From the NCBI RefSeq assembly GCF_004405125.1, contig NZ_SORX01000006.1:179855-243854 (forward strand): 64,000 bases of DNA. Reading direction: 5' to 3'. Origin of the DNA: Jeotgalibacillus salarius (GTDB taxonomy: Bacteria; Bacillota; Bacilli; Bacillales; Jeotgalibacillaceae). The notes below the pieces were generated by a model. The model saw nothing but the letters and a program-made list of their open reading frames with translations. It searched no databases and was not told the DNA's origin. The number at the start of each line of letters is the position of its first letter. Position 1 is the first letter of the stretch. Positions 35,067-44,329 of this stretch are shown here, one piece after another. Position numbers and translations under genes: made by a program.

Positions 35067-35918
35067 CTACTTCTCCAACCCAGCAACCCCAAATCCCCCA
35101 GGCCCCGAATGCGTCGAAATCATCCCGCCAGCCTGAATCCATCTCACATTCTTAAATCCATTCTCCTTCGCAACTTCATCCATCCGCTGCTTGATCCCTT
35201 CATCAAAACCAATCGAGTAAATCAAATAAAGCTGTTCTCGATCAATATCGAATTCCTGTAAGTAATCACTAAATAGCTTCTCAGTAGCTCCGCTCATTTT
35301 CCCGCGGTACTTCTTTGTAGACATCAACTTTCCATCCTTCAATTCTATACATGGCTTTATTTTCAGCAAAGTACCAATCAGAGAAGCCATGTTGCTGACC
35401 CGGCCTCCTGCTTTTAGAAACTCCAGGCTGCCTGGGATGAAAGCGAGTCTTGATTTTGGAACGACTGCTTCTATTTTTCCGACTAAGCTTTCCGGTTCGA
35501 TGCCAGGTTCTTTTTCCAATAAGTCAGCTGCGTACAATACAACCGCAGCTAATCCTCCCGTCACGTTTAGCGCGTCGATCAGGTAAAGATCTTCAAATTC
35601 TTCTGCAGCAATCACAGCGTTTTGAAATGATGAAGATGCTTTTGATGTATAACCGATATGTACAATCGTGCAATCAGGAAACTTTTCTTTGATGGATGTA
35701 AAAAACTCCTGGTACTCATGAATGTTTGTGGCTGTCGTGGAGGGTATTTTCTTCGTGCGGTCGTAGTAATCATAGATGTCCTGGACTGGTAAAGAACCGT
35801 CTAAATAATCTTTTCCATCCATAATGATGTGCATGGGAACGACTTGCAGGTTGTACTTTTCAACTAAGTCCTTCGGTAAGTCCGCACCGCTTTCGGTTGA
35901 AAAGATAATTTTTTTCAT
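35067..35918 (-). CDS. DegV family protein (FakB-type fatty-acid-binding)
   Basis: A 283-residue DegV protein: 'IIFSTESGADLP' at the start, 'PSTTATNIHEYQEFF' (lipid carboxylate-binding Thr/Ser region), 'IDALNVTGG' and the C-terminal 'ISTHSGPGGFGVAG' (the conserved His and Gly loop). In the FakAB system such proteins present fatty acids to the FakA kinase for phosphorylation. This is the intact twin of the amber pseudogene at 17452-18303, and upstream regions are also alike. It is monocistronic. Confidence 0.85.
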   Translation of the reverse strand: MKKIIFSTESGADLPKDLVEKYNLQVVPMHIIMDGKDYLDGSLPVQDIYDYYDRTKKIPSTTATNIHEYQEFFTSIKEKFPDCTIVHIGYTSKASSSFQNAVIAAEEFEDLYLIDALNVTGGLAAVVLYAADLLEKEPGIEPESLVGKIEAVVPKSRLAFIPGSLEFLKAGGRVSNMASLIGTLLKIKPCIELKDGKLMSTKKYRGKMSGATEKLFSDYLQEFDIDREQLYLIYSIGFDEGIKQRMDEVAKENGFKNVRWIQAGGMISTHSGPGGFGVAGLEK

Positions 35919-36025
35919 GTTAAATCCCCCTTGGTTTTTTTAAAGCGCTTACTTTTCCAGTATTATGCTTAACTATACAGGAGATCACTGGTTTAGTAAT
36001 GTGACAAGTATAATTAATTATATTG

Positions 36026-36063
36026 AAAGAACTCCTACTCACAATGTGAGAAGGAGTTCTTCC
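36026..36063 (-). terminator. Terminator of the ABC transporter/two-component operon
   Basis: AAGAACTCC/GGAGTTCTT stem with inner CTCAC/GTGAG. On the minus strand it is followed by TTCAATATAA. Confidence 0.7.
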
Positions 36064-36086
36064 TCTTTAATTATATAAAGTTAAGA

Positions 36087-36983
36087 TCATGCTTTCCATT
36101 CACACACCATCTTCAAAACGCCATCATTTAATTCAGCTGAAATGGTTCCATTCATTTTTTTCATCAGACTTTTCGCAATAGGAAGTCCTAATCCCGTTCC
36201 TGTTCCCATTCTTGTCTGATCAGCCTTATAAAAACGGTCAAACATGTGATCAACATCAAACCCATTTAGTGTATGGATTGCATTTGTAACCTCAAACTGA
36301 GTGACCGATTCTTCCACACGAATACTGACTGTGACCTCTCCACTTGAATGTTTTATCGCATTTAGTAATAGATTTTCTATTACTCTCTTCACAGCTGATG
36401 AATCCAGAAGGACCACTACATCGTGATCTGGTATTTGGACAACCGGTTCTATATTTCTATTTTTAAATTCTTCGTAGAAGCCTAACAATACTTCAATTAC
36501 GGTTTCATTCAATTTAATTCTCTCGGGTTTTAATGGATAATCTTCTTGTTCAACGATCGAAAGTTCAAAGAAATCTTCAAGTAATTCCTTCAGTCTTACA
36601 GCGCTTGTTTTGATCGTATCTATATACTCCGCTTTCATTTCCTCACTGATCGCATCAGACTCAAGAAATTGAATGTATCCCATGATTGATGTCATAGGCG
36701 TCCGAATATCATGAGAAATATGAGAGATTGCCTGTTTTAATTCATTTTCCGAAGCCCGTTTTTCTGCTATTGCTTTTTTTGTGTGGTCAATCTGGTGGTT
36801 TATTTCTACTGCTAAAGCTTCAAAATCCCGATCGTAAAAATGAATATCAACTTTTTTTGAAGATTCTTTTTGATTGAGCAATCGCAATTGATTGGTGGTC
36901 TCTTTCATTTCTTTTTTCAGCAAATGAAAACGGATGAGGACATAAATTAAAAGGACTGTTATCAATATAAGTAGATAAAGCAT
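36087..36983 (-). CDS. Sensor histidine kinase of the BcrA-type ABC module
   Basis: 298 residues: one N-terminal membrane helix (1-19), a short linker, the H-box 'ISHDIRTPMTSI' (His91), and a HATPase domain with 'ENLLLNAIKHS' (N-box) and 'GTGTGLGLPIAKSLM' (G-box). There is almost no extracellular sensor, as in kinases that sense through their partner ABC transporter. It is the last gene of the order response regulator - ATPase - permease - kinase. GAGGATAT precedes the ATG. Confidence 0.88.
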   Translation of the reverse strand: MLYLLILITVLLIYVLIRFHLLKKEMKETTNQLRLLNQKESSKKVDIHFYDRDFEALAVEINHQIDHTKKAIAEKRASENELKQAISHISHDIRTPMTSIMGYIQFLESDAISEEMKAEYIDTIKTSAVRLKELLEDFFELSIVEQEDYPLKPERIKLNETVIEVLLGFYEEFKNRNIEPVVQIPDHDVVVLLDSSAVKRVIENLLLNAIKHSSGEVTVSIRVEESVTQFEVTNAIHTLNGFDVDHMFDRFYKADQTRMGTGTGLGLPIAKSLMKKMNGTISAELNDGVLKMVCEWKA

Positions 36984-37003
36984 ATATCCTCACCGCTTTC
37001 TGC

Positions 37004-37753
37004 TTACTTAATTTCTTTTCTGAGATATATAAAGCTCCCTAAAATGCCAAACACAAAAAATGTAACAATTGGAACGAGAACGAGTTTAAATAACTCACTA
37101 CCCCCGAGACTGCTTACAATACTGATATCATAGATTAATTTAAAAACTGAGTGATTTACCACAGGTTCAAAGATTGGAACTTTTGCAGCCAGCACCTGGA
37201 GAGGCCAGTCAATAAAAATAAAAAACATGAGCAGGAAACCGATTGTTTTTCCGCTATCCGTAAAGATGATAGAAAAAAAGGCCATAATTGAAGCGAAAGC
37301 AGCACCATACAATACAATTAACCCGATCGTTCCGAAATAAAATGACCATGCCGGAAGTTCTTCAAATCCAAAGTAAATTGCACTTGTTCCAGTCATAAAT
37401 ATTGGCAGGATTAACGAAATAATGACAGTGCCAATCGAGAATACAATCAGTTTAGCAAAATAAATTTTAATTCTGTTATTGCCGGAAGAGGCAATACTTT
37501 TCATCGTACCCATTGCATATTCCGCTGATATATAAAATCCTGCAAGAATACTCGGGATCAGTTTTACAATATTATTGTGTGTCGCCAATATACTTTCCAG
37601 ATAGTAATCCTTAACCAGTGGCAGATTCGGACCTCCATTATCGAATTCAATGAGGGGAAACAGGACTGACAAGGCAAGAAGCATCAAAGTGAGAAATCTG
37701 AACGAGCGGTCTTTTTTCAATTTATACCATTCGGTTTTGATCAGGTTACCCAT
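37004..37753 (-). CDS. ABC transporter permease (BcrB/lantibiotic-immunity-like)
   Basis: A 249-residue, six-TM ABC-2-type permease starting 'LIKTEWYKLKKDRSFRFL', typical of bacitracin/lantibiotic immunity permeases (BcrB, NisE/G, SpaE/G). Its start overlaps the ATPase gene by 8 bp. With the neighbouring ATPase it would form an exporter for a peptide antibiotic or lipid-active compound. The substrate is unknown. Confidence 0.75.
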   Translation of the reverse strand: MGNLIKTEWYKLKKDRSFRFLTLMLLALSVLFPLIEFDNGGPNLPLVKDYYLESILATHNNIVKLIPSILAGFYISAEYAMGTMKSIASSGNNRIKIYFAKLIVFSIGTVIISLILPIFMTGTSAIYFGFEELPAWSFYFGTIGLIVLYGAAFASIMAFFSIIFTDSGKTIGFLLMFFIFIDWPLQVLAAKVPIFEPVVNHSVFKLIYDISIVSSLGGSELFKLVLVPIVTFFVFGILGSFIYLRKEIK

Positions 37754-38669
37754 TCTTCACACCCCCTATAAGATGGCTGAAATAAGTTTCCAAATCTTCC
37801 CCCATTGGCATAAATTCTTCGATAATCAGCCCTGCATCCGTTAAGATTTTTGATACTTTACCTGGGGTATCAGTAAAGGCGAATAACTTTAACGTTCCGT
37901 CCGGCATGACTTCAAATGCCCGTGTGGCTAATTGGGTTTCAATAACAGCCGTAGCTTTATTAAGGTCGTCCACTTTTATATGAATGTATAACTGACATTT
38001 TTCGTTGAGTTCTTTTGCCGACAGCTGTTCAATTAACTCTCCATTGTGAATGATGCCATAATGGGTAGCTAACAGATGCAGCTCGCTTAAGATATGACTG
38101 GAGATCAGAATTGTTATCCCGTATTCATGGTTTAGTTTTTTCAGCAACTCACGGATTTCCACTACGCCCATAGGATCTAACCCATTAATAGGCTCATCGA
38201 GAATTAAAAACTCCGGATCACCTAATAATGCAATTGCAAGACCTAGGCGCTGCTTCATGCCCAGTGAAAAGTTCTTCACTTTTATTCTTCCCGTATCCTG
38301 CAAATTAACTATTTCAAGTGTCTTAATGATTCCTTCTTTTCCGGGAATTCCTTTAAGCAGACGATGCGCTTCCAAATTTTCTACAGCTGTCATTTGAGGA
38401 TATAATGCCGGCCCTTCAATAATTGTGCCGATTCTTTTTCTGGTGGCAATTAACTCTTGTCCGCTCTTTTTTTCAAATAACTCAAATGTGCCATCAGTTG
38501 GATATGCCAATCCTGTAATTAACCTGATTAAAGTGGATTTCCCAGCACCATTTTGTCCAATAAAACCATAAATTGACCCACTTTTAATAGACATACTTAC
38601 TTTATCTACCGCCATTTTATTTTTGTACTTTTTTGATAACTGATTTGTCTTCAGTATATAATCACTCAT
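37746..38669 (-). CDS. ABC transporter ATP-binding protein (BcrA-like)
   Basis: 307 residues: Walker A 'GQNGAGKST' (about 38-46), signature 'FSLGMKQR', Walker B 'FLILDEPINGLDP', H-loop 'SSHILSEL'. 'LGMKQRLGLA' is characteristic of the BcrA/NisF group, as is the ~80-residue C-terminal extension. It lies between the response regulator and the permease in an apparent four-gene resistance module. Confidence 0.85.
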   Translation of the reverse strand: MSDYILKTNQLSKKYKNKMAVDKVSMSIKSGSIYGFIGQNGAGKSTLIRLITGLAYPTDGTFELFEKKSGQELIATRKRIGTIIEGPALYPQMTAVENLEAHRLLKGIPGKEGIIKTLEIVNLQDTGRIKVKNFSLGMKQRLGLAIALLGDPEFLILDEPINGLDPMGVVEIRELLKKLNHEYGITILISSHILSELHLLATHYGIIHNGELIEQLSAKELNEKCQLYIHIKVDDLNKATAVIETQLATRAFEVMPDGTLKLFAFTDTPGKVSKILTDAGLIIEEFMPMGEDLETYFSHLIGGVKNG

Positions 38670-38752
38670 TCGGCTTCCCCCTTCATATATTCGACTTCTT
38701 TATTATAAGAAGGAAACCATAAGAAATTATTAAATCAAACCTTAAGAAAAGC

Positions 38753-39445
38753 TTAAGAATTCATTTTATATCCCATGCCCCATATCGTTTCAATATAAGT
38801 TTCATCAGGATTAGCTTCATAAAGCTTATTTCTGACATGACTCAAATGAACATTAATTGTGTTGTCATCTCCATAATAAGGTTCATTCCATACCCGCTCG
38901 AATAAATCTGCTTTAGCATATACTTTGCCCGGAGAAGAGACCAGTAAATATAAGATGTCGTATTCTCTGGCAGTAAGCTTAACTGTCTTATTATTCACTG
39001 TGACTTGTTTTGCCTCAGGCACTATTCTAATGTCCTTATAATTAATTTCAGCAGGTTGTTTTTCAACAGTTCTGCCACCATATCTTCTTAGGCAGGAATC
39101 TATTCTGGCTGAAACCTCCTCAACATCAAAAGGTTTTGTTATGTAATCATCAGCACCGCCCCTCAAAGCATTGATTTTGGATTGTGTTTCAAGCTTTGCA
39201 GATATAATGATCACCGGACAATCACCAGCGGCAGTCACTTCTTCCAGAATTCTTTCTCCTGACATGCCTGGAAGCATTAAATCAATAAGCACCATGTCCC
39301 ACCTTCTCTGTTCAAGGTAAATCATCGCTTCAGTACCTGAATAAGCCGGCTTAGGATGATAACCGCTTCTTTTAACAATACTGCAAAGTAAACGGTTAAT
39401 CGCTTCGTCATCTTCAATTATTAGTATGTCTATTGATTCATTCAT
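38753..39445 (-). CDS. OmpR/PhoB-type response regulator
   Basis: 230 residues: a receiver domain with acidic pocket 'EDDEA', phospho-acceptor Asp55 in 'MVLIDLMLPG' and Lys in 'IISAKLE', followed by a winged-helix domain ending 'YIETIWGMGYKM'. It is the first gene of the operon with the BcrA-type transporter and kinase and probably controls it. The upstream DNA (39480-39560) contains a degV-leader-like segment rather than an obvious conserved operator. Confidence 0.88.
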   Translation of the reverse strand: MNESIDILIIEDDEAINRLLCSIVKRSGYHPKPAYSGTEAMIYLEQRRWDMVLIDLMLPGMSGERILEEVTAAGDCPVIIISAKLETQSKINALRGGADDYITKPFDVEEVSARIDSCLRRYGGRTVEKQPAEINYKDIRIVPEAKQVTVNNKTVKLTAREYDILYLLVSSPGKVYAKADLFERVWNEPYYGDDNTINVHLSHVRNKLYEANPDETYIETIWGMGYKMNS

Positions 39446-39513
39446 ACCATCACCCTTTTTTAATAAAATGTTACCGTGTCTGAGACATATTTCGGATACT
39501 TGTCACAAAGTTG

Positions 39514-39899
39514 CATTCTGCTTCAACTATACAAGAAATCACTGGTTTAGTAATGTGAAAATAAACTTCCCGTTGTCATAACCGAATTCGCACGAATAGC
39601 TGAAGCATTCATCCCGTCTTTATGAATCAGTCCATCGTGAATAAAAACTGAGGCAAGTAAACGGTCATACTCTTTTTTACGTATATACTCTGATGAGATT
39701 CCACCTAAATCGTATAAAATTTCAGGCTGTGTTAATCCGCCAATTGCTGATATATAGAGAAAAGTAATGGTATTTAAAAGTACAAAAATGACCGTGGTGG
39801 GGGATAAAGATAAGAAGGTTTCAATCAATTATAGGAAGATTATTGGGATTTTTTCTATCATAACACAAAGAACTCCCTCAAATTTTGAGAGAGTTCTTT
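39514..39899. pseudogene. Mosaic debris: degV leader, DUF418 piece and rhomboid N-terminus
   Basis: The open frame 39547-39828 (minus) joins two unrelated parts. Its first ~70 residues look like a rhomboid protease N-terminus ('VLLNTITFLYISAIGG', 'EYDRLLASVFIHDGLIH'). Its end, 'NASAIRANSVMTTGS', matches the DUF418 protein at 29567-30799. The bases just after it (about 39520-39558) copy the degV upstream region (CTATACA.GA.ATCACTGGTTTAGTAATGTGA). A hairpin like the degV-linked ones follows at 39868-39899. No functional gene remains. Confidence 0.55.
39868..39899. terminator. Terminator-like hairpin
   Basis: AAAGAACTC/GAGTTCTTT with an inner CTCAAA/TTTGAG stem, related to the hairpins at 18405-18450 and 36026-36063. 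Confidence 0.6.
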
Positions 39900-39950
39900 C
39901 TTAAATAGCGAACTGTTCTGATATATACAACTTTGCTGCAAAGTGTTTAT

Positions 39951-40395
39951 TTAATCGGATTCAGACAGCAAAACTCTATACAACTGATCATCATTTTCCT
40001 CAGGATTTCCTCTGCCGTCAGTGTTATTGCTAATAAATTAAAGCGTATCTCCCTCAATGAACAAATTACGTATTCTACCCAGAGCGGATATGAGGGTTTG
40101 CTGTTCATTTGTTTCAGGGTTAAATTCCAAAATTGCCGTTCCTCTTAAGGCTGCTACATACAATTTCCCCCTCATGATATCCCATTCCAGATGGTGCCCA
40201 GGTCGCATCATCTCCGGAAGTAAACAGTGGGGACACCATATTATCCTGTTTATCAATTCACCATGGAATCTCAAGATTTTCTGCGATCACTTCTATGTCC
40301 TGATCAGGTACAGATCCTTCTTCAACCTGTTCGTTTGAAGAGCAGCCTGTTATGAATAGGAATGCGGCGAATGAGATAATTAAAGTGTTTTTCAA
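39951..40395 (-). pseudogene. PQQ-dependent sugar dehydrogenase-like lipoprotein, deleted and interrupted
   Basis: It begins at TTG 40395 with a lipoprotein signal ('FAAFLFITGCSS', lipobox Cys) and 'VIAENLEIPW', the usual start of the glucose/sorbosone dehydrogenase beta-propeller. It then jumps to the C-terminal blades ('LYVAALRGTAILEF', 'RIRNLFIEGDTL', 'NNTDGRGNP'). The middle of the propeller is deleted, frames differ across the junction, and TAA interrupts the tail after 'GDTL'. It is clearly non-functional. Confidence 0.65.
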
Positions 40396-40489
40396 TTGAC
40401 TTGAGTCCCCCTCCTTATTTGTATAAATGTTTACCAAACCATACCCCTCATGACCTGACAAAAAATTTTCAAGGTGTTCCACCCATATA

Positions 40490-40527
40490 AAAAGAAGCTA
40501 AAGATCAAACGCTCCTTAACTTCTTTT
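40490..40527 (-). terminator. Terminator of ada
   Basis: AAAAGAAG...CTTCTTTT with partial inner pairing lies just downstream of the ada stop. Confidence 0.6.
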
Positions 40528-40535
40528 AGAAATAC

Positions 40536-41597
40536 CTATTCATTTACCTGGTAGTTACTCTTACTTTCCAAGTCTAACAGCCATTTCTTTCTTATACTTC
40601 CCCCAGCGTATCCTCCTGTTGAACCGTCGCTGAGGATCACCCGGTGACAGGGAATCACGAGTGCGAGTTGATTAGCACCGTTGGCTCTGGCAACCGCACG
40701 TACAGCGGTGGGCTTTCCGATTTCGCAGGCAATATCAGTATAGGACCGGGTTTCACCTGCAGGTATTTTCTTCAGCTTGTCCCATACCATCATTTGAAAA
40801 GGCGTTCCCAGCAGCCTGACTGGTGTATTAAATTTGAACAATTCACCTTTGAAATACAGATCGAGCTCTCTTTCGATTAATTCAATCGGGCTGGTCTTTC
40901 CCGGAATAATCGCTGAACGGGTTTTGCTCCTGAGTACTTCAATCTCTTTTTCAAGACCGCGCCGATCCACAAATTCCAGGAGAAATAACTGTGTTTCATC
41001 TGCAATGGCAACCATGGGGCCTACTCTTGTATCTAACCAGGATGCTTTTAGAATATGATCCTCCTGAACTGACGAAGGAGCCTCTCCCATTATTCGTAAA
41101 AATGCATCTCTGAAACCGCTGCTCGATTCATATCCTGTGGTCAGCTGGGCATCAATCATTGGCTTACCAGATCTGATTTCCTTCATTGCAAGACCCATTC
41201 TTCTTGCACGCGCATACTGTACAAACGTCATCCCAAAACGCTTTTTGAATTGCCGGCGCGCCGTTGATTCATCCACAGCTAATTCCCGGAAGTCCTTCTC
41301 CCTCCACTTCTTCTCTGGATTTTCCTCCACAGCCTGCACCAGGGTTTGCACAAGTTCAGACACCTGGTTCGGATGAGAAAGCGGAGAACACCTTTTACAC
41401 GGACGAAATGAAGCCAGAAGCGCCTCCTCAGCAGTGTAATAAAACTCACAGTTCTCAAACTTCGGCTTTCTGGCAGGACAAGTCGGCCGGCAAAAAACAC
41501 CGGTACTTTTTACACCAACAAAGAAAAAGCCCTCGTACTCTGTATTTCTCTCAAGCAACGCATCATAAAACTCCTGCTTTCTATCTCCAGTCATCAT
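40536..41597 (-). CDS. ada: Ada: methylphosphotriester sensor / O6-methylguanine-DNA methyltransferase
   Basis: A 353-residue full-length Ada. The N-terminal zinc domain has Cys36, Cys40, Cys67 and Cys70 ('FCRPTC', 'PCKRC'); Cys36 takes the methyl group from phosphotriesters. An AraC-type helix-turn-helix follows at about 80-180. The C-terminal methyltransferase has the active site 'VIPCHRV' with Cys317. It repairs O6-methylguanine and, when methylated, activates the adaptive response. B. subtilis splits these functions into AdaA and AdaB; here they are fused. It is divergent from a DNA alkylation repair gene. Confidence 0.95.
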   Translation of the reverse strand: MMTGDRKQEFYDALLERNTEYEGFFFVGVKSTGVFCRPTCPARKPKFENCEFYYTAEEALLASFRPCKRCSPLSHPNQVSELVQTLVQAVEENPEKKWREKDFRELAVDESTARRQFKKRFGMTFVQYARARRMGLAMKEIRSGKPMIDAQLTTGYESSSGFRDAFLRIMGEAPSSVQEDHILKASWLDTRVGPMVAIADETQLFLLEFVDRRGLEKEIEVLRSKTRSAIIPGKTSPIELIERELDLYFKGELFKFNTPVRLLGTPFQMMVWDKLKKIPAGETRSYTDIACEIGKPTAVRAVARANGANQLALVIPCHRVILSDGSTGGYAGGSIRKKWLLDLESKSNYQVNE

Positions 41598-41945
41598 CTG
41601 AACACCTCAATCTTTACGTATTCTTATCTCTATTATAATCAGAACAAAAACTTTCGCAGCCGGAAATCAGGCATTGATTTTATTCTTTCCTCAACAGTAA
41701 CTGAGACAGATATATAAGAAATCCCCTCTTAAAGATTGGCTATGGTAGTTGTTTATCATTATATTAAGGACGGTGTCTCTTCTACTATAAATAGAAAAAG
41801 CATTGATACGATATATGCTACAATATTAAAAAAGGTAAACATTGGAGACACACCACTGGCATGAGACTTATATCCACATTATGTTCTTGGTATATCTGTT
41901 AAGGACTTAGTTTGAAACAGTACTTTAATAAAGGAGTTGGGTAGA
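41598..41945. other. Divergent promoter region between ada and the alkylation repair gene
   Basis: About 350 bp with no credible gene. It probably contains both promoters and the Ada-binding site, but I could not pick a unique Ada box by eye. An approximate inverted repeat GGTGTCTC / GAGACACACC (41774-41853) is noted. Confidence 0.4.
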
Positions 41946-42614
41946 ATGAATGAAAATAAAGGTACTGAAATAAAACGCTCTTCGAAAGCAGAAAACATTC
42001 TCCATCAGATCAATAATAAAACTAAGCTAGGCGACCTGCGAAAAATCGCGAAGGATATTAAAAAAGATCACGAACTAGCTATGGAACTGTGGTCATCCGA
42101 ATTGTTTCTGCCCAGACTATTAGCAATCTTAATTATGGACAAAAAGCTTCTTTCACAAGATGTGATAAATAAGCTTGATCAGGATATGCAGACTCACACT
42201 TTTGATGAACGAAATCATTTAATCGATTGGTTTATGGCTAATCAACTCACCAAAGACAAGAAGAAAATTGCATTGATGGAGTCATGGGAAAATAGCCCTT
42301 CTGCTCTTCAAAGGCGAGTTTTCTGGTATTATCAAGGGCGATTGAGATGGACTGGACAAACACCGCCTGAAAACACCGCAGACTTGCTAGCTGCGATAGA
42401 AGCTAATATTGCGCAGGAAGAACCGGAAGTTCAATGGGCCATGAATTTCACGGCAGGCTGGATAGGCGTTTATGATGAAAAGTATCGTGCACGTTGTACT
42501 AAACTTGGTGAGAAAACGGGTCTTTACAAAGATGAATTTGTATCAAAAGGATGTACGCCCAACTATTTACCGGAGTTCATTACGATTGAAGTTAACAAAC
42601 GACTTAATAAATAG
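41946..42614 (+). CDS. DNA alkylation repair protein (HEAT-like, AlkD/PF08713 type)
   Basis: A 222-residue all-helical protein. The C-terminal 'VQWAMNFTAGWIGVYDEKYR' and 'YKDEFVSKGCTPNYLPEFI' match the DNA alkylation repair enzyme family (glycosylases with HEAT-like repeats that excise 3- and 7-methylpurines). GGAG at 41933-41936 supports ATG 41946 over TTG 41937. Its position divergent from ada strengthens the role in alkylation damage and suggests shared control. Confidence 0.8.
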   Translation: MNENKGTEIKRSSKAENILHQINNKTKLGDLRKIAKDIKKDHELAMELWSSELFLPRLLAILIMDKKLLSQDVINKLDQDMQTHTFDERNHLIDWFMANQLTKDKKKIALMESWENSPSALQRRVFWYYQGRLRWTGQTPPENTADLLAAIEANIAQEEPEVQWAMNFTAGWIGVYDEKYRARCTKLGEKTGLYKDEFVSKGCTPNYLPEFITIEVNKRLNK

Positions 42615-42827
42615 TTACCTCTGAAAACATATTAGGGTTTAATGCAAAAAATGAAAATTGTAATAGGATTAGCTGTGCAGTACAACTATTCTTAAAATTT
42701 CGATCACATCATTTTACCATATAGAATACGGATGGATTCATTGTTAAGTAAATACCCGTTCCATCTGAATGCTCCCTTTTAAATGTATAGTAAAATAAAT
42801 TTAAAAGATAGAAAGAGAGGAAAAAGG

Positions 42828-43088
42828 ATGCCGCTTAGATGGAAACGAGAAGATATACTATTCGATAGTTTATACGAAGCAGATGTATGGGCTGATTCGA
42901 TTGGGAATGAAATGTATGCAAGACTGTATGATGGTTATGATACGCGGGATTATAAAATAGCTTATGCCTTAGCCTTCAGACTCGCTGAGGTGAATGAATT
43001 CAGAGTTCATACAGAAACGACAATAAATAATGATACAAGATATAAAGTTTGGGTGAGTTTATTGCAAGAGCGTTCCTCAAACTCATAA
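42828..43088 (+). CDS. Hypothetical 86-residue protein
   Basis: A small soluble protein rich in Asp, Glu, Arg and Tyr ('LYEADVWADSIGNEMYARLY'). AGAGGAAAAAGG stands just before ATG 42828. It has no membrane segment and no recognised family. It stands alone between the repair gene and an SDR gene. Confidence 0.45.
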   Translation: MPLRWKREDILFDSLYEADVWADSIGNEMYARLYDGYDTRDYKIAYALAFRLAEVNEFRVHTETTINNDTRYKVWVSLLQERSSNS

Positions 43089-43270
43089 AATTTATCGTGG
43101 ATCAGGTTATGATGTGTGGCCGATGTGACATAAAACAATCCGCTAAACCTATGTTTTACAAATCAACACATGGAAAAAATTCAAGCTGTCTTTCACATCA
43201 TTTGCTTCCTGGTTAAAGTTAACAGTACGATAAGAGAAGCATCATAATACATTTCAATGGAGGAATTCAG

Positions 43271-44035
43271 ATGAAGTATACAGTGATCACAGGCGCAAGC
43301 TCGGGAATTGGCTACGAAGCTGCACTCGCTTTCGCATCTCGCGACAAAAACCTGATTCTTGTGGCAAGACGCGAAGCCGAGCTCAATAATCTTAAAGAGA
43401 AAATTCAAAGTATGAACGCTGATCTCGACGTCATCATTAGCACAATAGACCTTTCTGAAAGTGAACAGGTTCATGCGTTTTACGAGAGTCTCAAAGAATA
43501 CGATATTGAAACCTTTGTTAACAACGCCGGCTTTGGAAACAGCGCGGCAGTTGCTGAGCAGGATGTAAAGAAAACTGAAAAGATGCTCCGTGTAAACGTT
43601 GAAGCACTCACAACCCTTTCCACCCTTTACGCACATGATTATGCTGACCGGGATGGTGCACAACTCATCAACGTTTCCTCTGACTTAGGGTACAGAATCG
43701 TGCCAAATGCAGTTACATACGCCGCAACCAAATTTTACGTAAGCGCATTTACAGAAGGACTTGCACAGGAGCTTCAGGATAACGGAGCTGCCCTGAAAGT
43801 GAAAATCCTGGCGCCTTCCATGACAGAAACCGAATTCGTGAAGACTGCACGGGAGATTGATGAGTTCAGTTACAGTGAGAACGTGCAGAAATTCCATACT
43901 GCGAAAGAGATGGCTGGGTTTATGCTGGAGCTTTATGATAGTGAGAAGGTTCTGGGGAAGGTAAATAGTGAGAGTTATGAGTTTGAGTTGATGGATCCGG
44001 TTTTTGGGTATACTTCGAAGAAGAAGGCGGATTGA
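43271..44035 (+). CDS. SDR-family oxidoreductase
   Basis: A 254-residue short-chain dehydrogenase: 'ITGASSGIGYEAALAF' (cofactor), 'FVNNAGFGNSA' (NAG motif), Ser in 'INVSSDLGY' and catalytic 'YAATKFYVSAF'. It is similar in layout to the YqjQ/DltE group that acts on aliphatic or aromatic carbonyls; the substrate is unknown. AATGGAGGAATTCAG precedes the ATG. It is monocistronic, with a hairpin at 44141-44180. Confidence 0.85.
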   Translation: MKYTVITGASSGIGYEAALAFASRDKNLILVARREAELNNLKEKIQSMNADLDVIISTIDLSESEQVHAFYESLKEYDIETFVNNAGFGNSAAVAEQDVKKTEKMLRVNVEALTTLSTLYAHDYADRDGAQLINVSSDLGYRIVPNAVTYAATKFYVSAFTEGLAQELQDNGAALKVKILAPSMTETEFVKTAREIDEFSYSENVQKFHTAKEMAGFMLELYDSEKVLGKVNSESYEFELMDPVFGYTSKKKAD

Positions 44036-44140
44036 TTTTTTCATTTAACATTTAAATTACTTTAACATTAGTGATATAATTATGTTTGTAAAGCTGAAGT
44101 AGTTCTGTTGTTCAATTGAATTACATTACGTCTTTGTGTT

Positions 44141-44180
44141 AGAAGCCTTGTAGCGTGTCGTATGATACGTTACAGGGCTT
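44141..44180 (+). terminator. Hairpin with T-rich tail after the SDR gene
   Basis: AGCCTTGTAGCGT pairs imperfectly with ACGTTACAGGGCT, followed by TTGTGTGTTTTTG. Confidence 0.6.
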
Positions 44181-44329
44181 TGTGTGTTTTTGGGGCTTGT
44201 TCCCGTGTCAGGTACAAAGTTTTGAGTACAAAGGCAAATTTTCAAGCTAAAGTTGTCTAAATTACAAAAGTAATCATATGTCATACTCTACTAAATAGGC
44301 TGGTTTATAACGGATAGGGGATAAAATAA

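Noticed and set aside
41774..41853. Inverted repeat between ada and the alkylation repair gene as an Ada operator
   Set aside because: The arms match only roughly and are 60 bp apart; it does not resemble a known Ada site closely enough.
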